The notes below the pieces were generated by a model. The model saw nothing but the letters and a program-made list of their open reading frames with translations. It ran no database searches and was not told where the DNA came from. From positions 558,001 through 622,000 of the forward strand of contig JADLZK010001932.1 of assembly GCA_015847255.1 (NCBI GenBank): a DNA stretch of 64,000 nucleotides, given 5' to 3'. Origin of the DNA: Hyparrhenia diplandra. Lineage: Eukaryota > Streptophyta > Magnoliopsida > Poales > Poaceae. Position 1 is the first letter of the stretch. The number at the start of each line of letters is the position of its first letter. The position numbers and the translations under genes were made by a program. Below, in pieces: positions 37,501-47,119 of the stretch.

Positions 37501-40500
37501 AACATCATCAATTAATCATTAGGAAATTGAAACGTTTGGGTTTTCTTCAAGGATTGCTCTGTGCTCTTGTTTCCTATGGTATTACATCTTTCACATTTGC
37601 TTTCATGCTGTTTGAAGAAGTAAAATAGTCATCAGGAAACTTGACAAAATTGAGATTTGAGATAAGGGAAATGCCTCTGCTTTGGTAGAATCTATCATGG
37701 CATAACATGATCTACTTAGCTTTAAACTTTAACCCGGTCTACTTATCTTTAAACTTTCATAACATGGTCTACTTAGATTTAAACTTTCATAACATGGTCA
37801 CTTGTTGTTAATGTAGTTTAGCATACTGCATACCATATATTTTTATTGCAAATACAGTTAAGTATTAATCTTTCAACTATGGTATGTCTAGAACTTTGTA
37901 GGATGTGTTCTTGATTACTGTTTCCTTCTAACCCAGCAGAGCTCTGAATCAAGCAAAACTGTAGCACTTGTCATGCTAATAATTTTATTACACTTATAAA
38001 TACTTGTAATTAGTTTTACTATGAAAAATTATAAAATATAAAACTAGAGTAGGAGTATGCGAACCAAGTGGAGACCAACCAGTCAACTTTTGCACCAATT
38101 TATAGCTGATTTGTGATAGTTTTTACTAGTAGTCTGTCTGGTTACCTGAGCTGAAAGCTTATGTACTTATAGATGTCTATGCATAGCAAGTTAACAACAC
38201 TATGGAAGCGCTGATTAAAAGAAGCTTAGAGATCAGAGAGGATCTGCTATTCACCATTGTACTAGAAGTCTAAAACACCACAAAACCAACCATTATGCTG
38301 TTTTCTGGACATCTGTTCCATTTCTTTCTTTCCGTTGTTTTATACACAATGAAATGGGAAACTTCTTAGTTACTGAATGTCTTATAATGGATGTTTAGTA
38401 TTTCAAGTTTCTTTTGCTCAAGTTTGAACACGTACCTTAATGACATGGCTAGGATTCCTGGAATAAGAGTCACTTGATCGCTCTTGCCCATCTTTTTGTG
38501 AGATTTTTAGTGTGTCGTTTTAATTTCTAAAGTTAAGCATGAGCAGTCCCACCATTGTGGGTTCATTAAATCCATTATTCGAAGTTCTGAATCATATTTC
38601 TCTTTTTGCTTGACAACTGTAAAATAAGCAGCATTGTTCTTATATTGTACAATTGAGGCAGTTGTTTGTCTATTCTGTGTACTTGTTCATCAAGATGCAG
38701 AAATTGAGGGCAAAGCATCTATTTTTCATACTCTAAAGGTTACCAATACTAATTGAAATATCGAAACAAATGTTTAAACACTTCAGTACATGCTACTTCA
38801 CATGCACATTCAAACTAGAGCAGAAATTTCAGAAAATTGGCGTTAAAGCTACTATGAATAGCTGATAGCATTCGCGTTTCCTACATCTAATTGATTAGAT
38901 TTCTGGAGTTCTGTTTTGTTGTTGATTATGTTTAATAGAACTTATAGACATATTTCAAAAGCAAAATATCAATCAGTTGCAATTTAAAATGGGAATTTTG
39001 CTGTCGGTAGCTATTATTATACCTGGCTAAAACTGAACTGAAAACAGAATCAAATTTGAATGATACGTAAGGAAGCTTGATGCTAGATGATCTTTATTTC
39101 TCTTGGAGAGATGATATTACTAGTTGGTTCACTGAGACAAGTCATCTTTCTCAACTAGTGTTCTAGAGATGTCAGATATAGATTCTATTTAGGATGGGCA
39201 GTCCTTTTTTCATGAATAAATCATTTGGCCAGCACAAATTCATTATGGTGTAACGTGAAATGAGAATTTTGCTGTAGTTGTTATCATACTTGGCCAAAAT
39301 TGACCAGAAGAGTTGACAGCATACTGCTGGAACATTTTTTTTTTTTATCGAGAAAGATTATCGATGATGTGGTGTTAGTGGATGAGAGTAGAGCAGGGGT
39401 AAATAGGAAGTTGGAGCTGTGGAGGCACACGCTAGAGTCGAAAGGGTTTAGATTGAGTAGGACCAAGACCGAGTATATGATGTGCGACTTTAGCCCGACT
39501 AGGCACGAGGATGAGGATGTCACCCTGGATGGACAAGTAGTGGCCAAGAAGGATACTTTTCGGTATTTAGGATCTATGCTACGTAAGGATGGCGACATTG
39601 ATGAAGATATTAGACATAGAATCGCAGCAGGTTGGCTAAAAGTGGCGTCAAGCTTCCGCATCCTATGTGACAAGAGGGTACCACGAAGCTAAAAGGGAAG
39701 TTCTATAGGGGCGATTCGCCCGGGCGATCTTTGTATGGTGTGAATGTTGGCCTACAAAAAGGCGACATGTCCAACAGCTAAGTGTGACCGAGATGCGTAT
39801 GTTGCGTTGGTTTTGCGGGCATACTAGAAGGGATAGAGTTCGGAATGAAGATATTCGGGATAGGGTCGGGGGTGGCTCCTATCGAGGAGAAATTGATTCA
39901 ACATCGGTTGAGATGGTTTGACATGTTCAACGGAGGCCTCCCGAGGCGCCGGTGCGTAGTGGAGTTCTAGAGCGGGTAGATAATGTAAAAAGAGAGGTAG
40001 AGGTCGACCTAGACCGACTTGGGGACGAGGCGGTTAAGCGAGACCTTAAGGAGTGGAATATCTCCAAGGATTTAGCTTTGGGCGGGGGCGCTTGGAGGCT
40101 AGCTATTAACGTGCCTGAACCATGACTTTGTTTCTTTTTCTATCTACCCTATCTTTATCCTTCTGTCTTGTGCCTTTTAACGTTCTTTTTGTACTGTTTC
40201 ATATGGGTTTCATCTCTAGCCTACCCCAACTAGCTTGGGACTAAAGGCTATGTTGTTGTTGTTGTTGTTGTTGTTGAGAAAGATTATCTGAGTAGTATGT
40301 CCCTGAGAATTGAGTCATCTGAGCAGCTAGTGTTCTAGAAATGTATGCTGTAGATTTTAAATTGGACGAGCAGAATCTTCATGCATGGATCATCTGACCA
40401 GTGTCAATTTCATTATGGTGTAAGAAAGGCCTAATTTTAACGCAAGCAGTCCATCCTGGACATTAACTTTTCCTATGTACTACCCTTTTTTTGTCTGGTA

Positions 40501-40645
40501 TCGGATACTGAACTGTATATATGATTGTTTGTTTCTTTATTTTTATAAAATGAATTTAGTTTGTTTGTTACATAATTTGAGATCAAATCAAAATTCAAGT
40601 TCTAACAATGATATAATGGCTCCTTTTGCAGGTATCACTTCCTAG
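34584..40645 (+). pseudogene. second copy of the Musashi-like hnRNP gene, frame broken at seven places plus a nonsense codon
   Basis: Paralogue of the 16.6-kb gene with the same structure: 5' UTR intron 34242-34489, coding exons 34584-34809, 34979-36161 and 40632-40645. Exon 2 is 1183 bp, exactly the length in copy 1, because its gains and losses cancel. Compared with copy 1 the breaks are: one extra G in 34630-34633, one base lost near 35065, one extra G in about 35195-35200, one lost near 35223, one lost near 35335, extra bases near 35605 and 35613, and TGA at 36101-36103 where copy 1 has TCC. RNP motifs LFVGGI and IFVGGLPSNV are readable. Some of these may be sequence errors. The nonsense codon needs two substitutions and would remove only about 20 residues. 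Expressed gene or pseudogene cannot be decided from sequence alone. Confidence 0.8.
39363..40275 (+). mobile_element. 5'-truncated RTE-type LINE fragment with (TTG)n tail
   Basis: It begins inside the reverse-transcriptase catalytic motif (DDVVLVDES, the first residues of the Y/F-A-D-D box lost) and continues for about 100 codons with RTKTEYM and FRYLGSMLRKDGDIDEDI. It then decays by frameshifts (AVKRDLKEWNI, KDLALG). The 3' end CCTACCCCAACTAGCTTGGG followed by (TTG)n is typical of plant RTE-clade LINEs. A 13-bp target duplication GAGAAAGATTATC flanks it exactly (39350-39362 and 40276-40288). It sits in the long intron of hnRNP copy 2 and is absent from copy 1. Confidence 0.88.
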
Positions 40646-41974
40646 GAGAGTATTACCATATTCCATATATGACTTGGGGTAGATGAAGCACCCATTCAGT
40701 CAGGCATCCAGTCCAGGTGCATGAGTGTGAATCGGTGATTGTCAGATTAATATACAGGTTAGTTTTGTCTAGCTAACCAGCGGTGTGGTTTGCGAACACC
40801 AACATGCTAGAGGTGGAGCTGCTAGAGGAGGGGAGCGGATACAGAAACATTTTGTGAATGTCCTTTTTTTTTTTTTTGGGTCATGTTTTAGTTTTGATTC
40901 GTACGCGTGGTGAGGCCTTTTGGTTTTTGAATGAGATGTAGTAATTATTGCGGCACATATTTAGAAGTCATGTTCCAACATAAGCTGGAAAAAATGTCTG
41001 TATACGGATGATCATGTATACCAACCAAAGGGATGCTGTATTATACATTAGCCTGTGTGTTTTTTGATCCGTTTTTAACCATTTGTTTTTCACGCTGGAG
41101 ATTTTGCTGACTTGATCATGAGTTATGCATGCAGTGGTGTTTGATCTTTTTTTGTTGGCTGTACATAACTGGATCCTATTATTTGGCATATGTACGTTAT
41201 TTGTTGTTAAAAGGCATTCCTGTGAAGTTACACTGAGGTTAAATTCAGCTTCTCATCCAGTTACCGTATTTCACAAAACATATGGGCATGTCCTTGTTTT
41301 GCTGCTCCTGCTGCTTGAAAACGAACTTTTGCTCCATCCTCCATGTGGATGTCGACATTGTTGGTGGCATCAGTATGTCTTGAGGGCGTGAGCAAATTTC
41401 TGCGGCTGAAACGGAGACTAGGCACGGCCGCCGGATCCAAACAATTTTGCTTACAATGGCCAATAGTGCTTTTATGTGATAGAGTAGCCGGAGCCGGGGC
41501 ACTGGAGAAGGCCTTCAGAGGCCAAGGAAGAGAAGTTGCGGTCTTGCTTGATCTTGTGTACCTTGCTGAGTATGATTTACTTTTCACGTCGTTTTGAGTT
41601 TATGGCATATTTTACATGTGTATAATGTGTCTCCGAAAACCGAAATTGAGGGGTTCCCAGCCTGCTTTTCCAATCCCATGTTCTAGTGACCTTTGTCAAG
41701 TAATACGTTCTTCATGGACTCTGGCTCGCAAATGCCCTCGGTTGAGCACTAATCAGTTTACGTGCAGTGTGACTTTTGCCATGTTTTATCAGTTTGAATG
41801 GAGGACATACGTGGACGGCATGATCCTCTGAACGAAGTACAACACGAGCTTGTCGTGATCCACTACTAGCCTTTTCAGAGGATTGCCCTCTAGCATCTGC
41901 TGTTGGCAGCTGCCAGGCCGCCGGACGAGGATAGGATAAAGCACTGCTTTCTCCCAGGCTCAGACTACCTGCAG
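40646..41974. other. 3' flank of hnRNP copy 2
   Basis: Homologous to the 3' flank of copy 1 up to about 41265. Beyond that, to 41974, it is unrelated to copy 1 and no conserved coding frame is seen. Confidence 0.45.
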
Positions 41975-42445
41975 TCACGTTCCTCTATTTACTTACTCTA
42001 TACATCCTACCATCAAGATTCCTTCATTTATAATTTCTCCGCACTCATCTCTCCTTTATATCTACTCTATACCAACCACCATTAGTAGGACCCACTTAAA
42101 ATTTTATCTAAATATATCCATGTGAGATTTAGTTTTGAAGGATTTATTGAAACAAATTTAATGGTGCAATCAGATTTTAATTTTGCTTTTTATTTTGTAA
42201 GTTATAGCATATTTTAGTCAGTTAAAACTGTGGGGCCCGCGGCGTGGGCCACTTTCCTGTCAGCTCTCTCTCTCACCGTGCGCTCTGTCCAGTAAACTTC
42301 CGTACGCACGGGGCAGACAACGGAAGTCTGGCCATCCCGGGACGGTAGCGTGTCGATGCAGTACGCCGCTGCAGGTATTTTTACGTCAAAGGGCTACTGG
42401 AGGAGACACTTGCGTACCCAGTGCAGATGGTCTCAGGAGGTCAGA
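41975..42445. repeat. dispersed repeat, copy B
   Basis: Direct repeat of 31580-32095, sharing the blocks listed there, including CTCTATACATCCTACCATCAAG-like and ATTTTATCTAAATATATCCA strings and the closing CCCAGTGCAGATGGTCT. It lies just downstream of the hnRNP copy 2 homology. Confidence 0.6.
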
Positions 42446-43685
42446 ACGCTTTCTGGTCTTTTGTCCCAGGCCACCTGCTGCCAGCAAAGTCATAGTGAAA
42501 CAGTTGACAAGTACATGGTGATTGTCCAGAGACAAAATCAAGGCCAATGCTTATAGGTTCTCATACAAAAATTCAGAATCAGAATGATGTAGATTTTACA
42601 GACAAACCCACACTGGACACCTCATGCAGAAAGTTTGGTGAAATAAATTATTTTTAAAATATACGATCTTGATAGAAAATCATAAAAATAGCATCCAGGT
42701 TTGCATGCTAATAAGGGTCTCTCTTTGTCATGGCTTGTGGGGCCTTAGCTCTAGTAATAACATAGGCCTAACAATCTAGAGTTAGTGAAGCCTGATCTCA
42801 GTTTACAAACCCGGCCTCCATAGTAATGCTTTTTATGGCGAGAGAGAAAATTAGCTCGGGTTACTATGGTACCCTTAACAACAGGGATCAAAACCTCTAA
42901 AAACTATACCAAGTAGACCCAAAGTATATAATATATAATAAGAAATGTTTAAAGTTGTTTGTTGGTACGATACGGAGTTCGCTCAAGGTTTTTAGGTGGT
43001 GGAGAACATACCTTTAAAGCACTAGTGCCCACTACGAAGCACGTTTCCTTCTTCCATCATCCCCTGCAAAACTACGGCTGAGGCTACACCTATTGGGGAC
43101 ATGCTATAACACCGAATATGGGTGATTGGGGTGCCTCAACCACACCAACTCATATTTATGATTGTGACTTGCAATAGCACCACACCGTTGCTGTCAGTCC
43201 CCTTCTCCCCCTCTCTTGAAATCTCTCCGAATGTTCAAAATCTCTCCTAGTCTCCTTTATTGATTGGTCTCCTTTGCCACAATGGTGTGCATGGTAGCCG
43301 ACCAACAATTAAGGCAGCTGCAACACAAGAAAACCGTACTAGTGGCCTCACAAAAAAGTACTATTCGAGGGCTGCCGCCAACGCTATTAATTCTACAAGG
43401 GAGGCATACTGCCATCTTTTTTTACCCTTGATGGTCCCTACCACCATTGGCGGAGGCAGGATACTATGACAGGGTATTCAAAAAATAATTTTCTCCAAAA
43501 CAACAAGGGCCTATAACACTGGTCGAACTAAATATTTTAGTAGTCACAGAAAAACTAAATATTTTAGTATACACAATACAATATTCTTTGTGACACAAAA
43601 AAACATGGGTATTCAATGGAATACCTAAGAATACCCCCCCGCGCCCATGCCTACCACTACTCTAGTCCCCTAGACCCATACATTT
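42446..43685. other. intergenic, no gene seen
   Basis: No coding frame with a recognisable domain. Mixed composition, probably old repetitive DNA. Confidence 0.4.
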
Positions 43686-43688
43686 TTA

Positions 43689-44514
43689 GAGCATCAACAA
43701 TGTGGAGCACCAGGGTCGGTTCGATCGTGGGCTCCACAAACGACATGACGCGTCCTGCTTTCAGCTCCATAATGTGTAGAACCGTGTACCTGGATCTTTA
43801 TATGGGACCTGCACAACAAAAAATATATAATTTCCTCATCCACCTCTTTCCCCGTCTCCCACCTCTCGACTTATCCATGCAACCAGGCTCAGGAGCAAAG
43901 GGAATGGAGGACAGGAGAATAAGCCTCAAATTGTCGGGAACGACGATGACTTTAGCGGTGAGCTCTCCGACATCATAGAGAGCGGTAGTGGCGGCATGAT
44001 TGAGAGGCTGCCGACGCGCTCATGGTGGAGGTGCTAGGCCGTCTCGACCAGGGCGAGAAGAAGCCTTGGCAGGATTCTCACCGGGAATGGCGCTGTCTGT
44101 AGCCTCCTCAACGACTCCGCTGCCCATTAGCTCCTCGGCCGCGAGCTCATCCTCCGCCCGGATCTAGGACTTCGACCGGGGCTCCGTCTATGGCTGACGG
44201 CGAGTAGCTTGCCAGCGGCGATGGTGGCCGGCGGGGCCACGACCCCACAACAACGACGTGGATCCAACCTTCCTCTCTCTCCCAACGACAAGCTCTTCCT
44301 CCATGCCTCCGTCCATGGCCGACGACGAAGCTCAACGTTGTGGCGGGAGCACCCACAACAAGAAAGAGATCGAAGAACAATGAAGAAAGAGAAGGACCGG
44401 TTCGATACAAGGGAGCAGGTCCTCCATGGAGTCTAGCTCGCTGTGTATGGGAGCGGGTTCGATGTTTGCCTTTACTGCATCGAATCGTCTTCAAATCAAA
44501 CTCTGCTGATGCTC
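43689..44514. mobile_element. non-autonomous PIF/Harbinger-like element, 826 bp
   Basis: The left end GAGCATCAACAATGTGG and the right end CTCTGCTGATGCTC are imperfect inverted repeats whose outermost 8 bases (GAGCATCA and TGATGCTC) are perfect, and TTA flanks both sides (43686-43688, 44515-44517). A TTA duplication is diagnostic for PIF/Harbinger. A second inner pairing GGTTCGATC / GGTTCGATG is also present. No transposase is encoded; the interior is GC-rich, with short random frames. It ends 264 bases upstream of the start codon of AAA copy 1. Confidence 0.7.
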
Positions 44515-44777
44515 TTAGTTCTAATATGTTTTTCTTCTCTCTACAATAGTCCAAGCAATTGACTGCCTCATTACCACAACGTTGTTCCTATTACACTCTC
44601 CCACTCTACAAGGCCACAATTTGGCGTGGCATGAAGCTTTGGTGTGGATGTGGACATTGGGGCAACGGCAGCCAGTGGTCCCACACCCTGACAGGCACCT
44701 TTTCATCTGCACATATCCACCACCCGGGACCTGGCACAGGCACGCCACAGTCCACCGTCCACAGCAGAGCAGCCCAC

Positions 44778-46395
44778 ATGCCGCCGCACCTGAGGCTGAG
44801 GGCCATGAGGAATCCGGCGCCGTTCTCGCCGAGGCTGCTGGAGCAGTTCGGCGGCCTGTGGTCGTCGCTCGCCGGCGTGATGCTCGTGTGGAGCATGCTG
44901 CGCCCGTACCTCCCGCGCCAGCTGCTGGATCGCTTCGCCGGGCGCTTCCTCCGGCGCCACGCGCGCTGGCTCCTGGGGCTCGCCGACCCCTACCTCACCG
45001 TCACCGTCGCCGAGCACGACGGCGAGCGGCTCAAGCGCGGGGACGTCTACGAGCGCGCCACCGCGTACCTCAGCCACCGGTGCGCGCGCCGGGCGCGGGC
45101 GCTCCGCGCCGAGCCCGCGCGCAACGCCGACCGCTTCGTGCTCACCCTCGGCGACAACGAGGAGGTCACCGATGAGTTCCAAGGCGCCACCGTGTGGTGG
45201 CACTCCGTGCCGTCGTACCGCGGCGGCGGCGGAACCGTCCCGGAATACGACGGCCGCACGTACCGCCTCGTGTTCCACCGGCGCCATCGCGACCTCGTCG
45301 TCGAATCCTACCTCCCCACGTCAGCCGCGAGGGCCGAGCCATCATGGCCGCCAAACGCCGCCGGAAGCTCTTCACCAACTGCGGCGACAGGTTGGCCGAG
45401 ACCGGGACCTTCTTGTTGTTGCCCTCTTGCATTGTTGACCCCTGCGCCGCCGTGTTCTCTTCTTGTTGGCAACAACAGGTACGGCAACTGGAGGCACGTG
45501 GTGTTCGAGCACCCGTCGACGTTCGACACGCTGGCCATGGACCCGGCCAAGAAGCAACAGATTATGGACGACCTCGACGCGTTCCGGAACGGCAAGGACT
45601 ACTACGCGCGCATCGGCAGGCGTGGCGTGGAAGCGCGGCTACCTGCTGTACGGCCCGCCGGGCACGGGCAAGTCCACCATGGTCGCCGCCATGGCCAACT
45701 ACCTCGACTACAACATCTACGACATCGAGCTCACGTCCGTGTCCACCAACACGGACCTCCGGCGCATGTTCATCGACACCAAGGGCAAATCCATCATCGT
45801 CATCGAGGACATCGACTGCTCCCTCGACCTGACCGGCAAGCGCAGCAGCAAGAAGAAGCCGAAGGCGGCGCCGGTGCCGGGTCCCGCCCCCGACGACGAC
45901 GTGACGGGCGAGCAGGCTTCACCTTCACCCCACGACGCGACCGCGACGGCGAATGCCAGCAAGGTGACGCTCTCCGGCCTTCTCAACTTCATCGACGGCC
46001 TCTGGTCGGCGTGTGGCGGCGAGCGCATCATCGTGTTCACGACGAACCACGTGGAGCGCCTGGACCCGGCGCTGATCCGGCGCGGCCGCATGGACAAGCA
46101 CATCGAGATGTCCTACTGCTGCTTCGAGGCCTTCAAGGTCCTGGCCAGGAACTACCTCGCCATCGACGCCCACCCTCTGTTCGACGACGTCAGGGCGCTG
46201 CTGCAGGAGGTCAACATCACCCCCGCCGACGTCGCGGAGCTCCTGACGCCCAAGTGCGCCGACGACGACGAGCACTCGTGCCTGGCAGGCCTCGTGACGG
46301 CGCTTCAGAATGCCAAGAAGGCCACCACTGCCCAGGCCGGTGGCGCCAGTTGCAGCAGCATCCACGACGAGGTGGAGGTAGTGGAGGATGAGTAG
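44778..46395 (+). CDS. BCS1-like AAA-ATPase (AAA-ATP1/ASD group), with two 1-bp frameshifts
   Basis: Plant membrane-anchored AAA-ATPase of the BCS1-like family (annotated mitochondrial or ER in relatives); substrates are mostly unknown. Two exons, 44778-45390 and 45479-46395, with an 88-bp intron. The N-terminus has a hydrophobic segment (LWSSLAGVMLVWSMLRPYL), then the AAA-associated domain (DNEEVTDEFQGATVWWHSV). After the intron, FEHPSTFDTLAMDPAKK leads to Walker A GPPGTGKST (about residue 263), Walker B IIVIEDIDCS (Glu about 314), VTLSGLLNFIDGLWSACGGE and FTTNHVERLDPALIRRGRMD, all intact. A C is missing in 45314-45317 (ESYLP then HVSREGRAIM) and one base is extra within 45619-45630 (before WKRGYLLYG). 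Repaired length is 509 residues, normal for the family. The start is the first ATG in frame; ATG 44805 is possible. The break pattern suggests sequence error. Confidence 0.85.
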
Positions 46396-47119
46396 ATCAA
46401 GCTGATCCAAGATTAGGCCTTTGACAACAATGTCGTTTATTTTACTGCATCTCGTTGTGTTCGTAGCTGCAATCCTTGTGGCCTTATGGGACCTGCATTT
46501 CTAATGTACTGTAGTGATCTGTGACTTCATGTTCATCTTCAGACATGAATTAACCTAGTTTGATTATCCTTGTTTGGTGGTAAATCTGGGCTTAGAAACA
46601 CTCATTTGGTGTTTTGGTCATGTTTGTGCTTCTCTATGGATGGAATCATGGATTATTTGGCTGACATGGGCTGACTAGCGGTTCCGAAGTTGCTTTAGGC
46701 TCAGCAGTGAGACCTGATTGAACTCTAACCAAACCCCCCCTGGGTTCACTGCTGTTCTTCATCTGAATCCCTAGTGCTTCGTAACAGTAGTTCTCGTGGC
46801 TTCGCAGTTCGCAGTCGCACGCACCTCCCATGGATGGGCATAAGTTCAGGTTCAGGCACTGTGCTTTCTCCCCGGTTCAGAGGACTTTTTGTGCAGCTGC
46901 CCGCTGTCATGACATTACACGGTCACAGCCGTGTGGCACTGGGCACACAGGCTAGTAGCCCTCTCTTTTAATAGAGTTGTAGGCTTAGACAAATGTCCAC
47001 CCCTGAGACAAACACTATAAGATGTTCGTATTAGGATGTCCACATATGTAATCAGAGGTAAGTACTTGTTGGCGCTTAGTTAGGTCCGGTGTCTAGAGAA
47101 TGTCCACCCGGACCTTGTG
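46396..47119. other. 3' UTR and flank of AAA copy 1
   Basis: The stretch 46396-46590 is the AAA 3' flank; related sequence recurs at 55570-57856. The rest shows no gene. Short direct repeats AATGTCCACCC occur near 46993 and 47099. Confidence 0.5.

Noticed and set aside
688..46395. Programmed ribosomal frameshifting as an explanation of the gained and lost bases
   Set aside because: Positions are unrelated between genes, lack slippery-site logic, and the stretches between the two shifts hold conserved domains in the expected frame.
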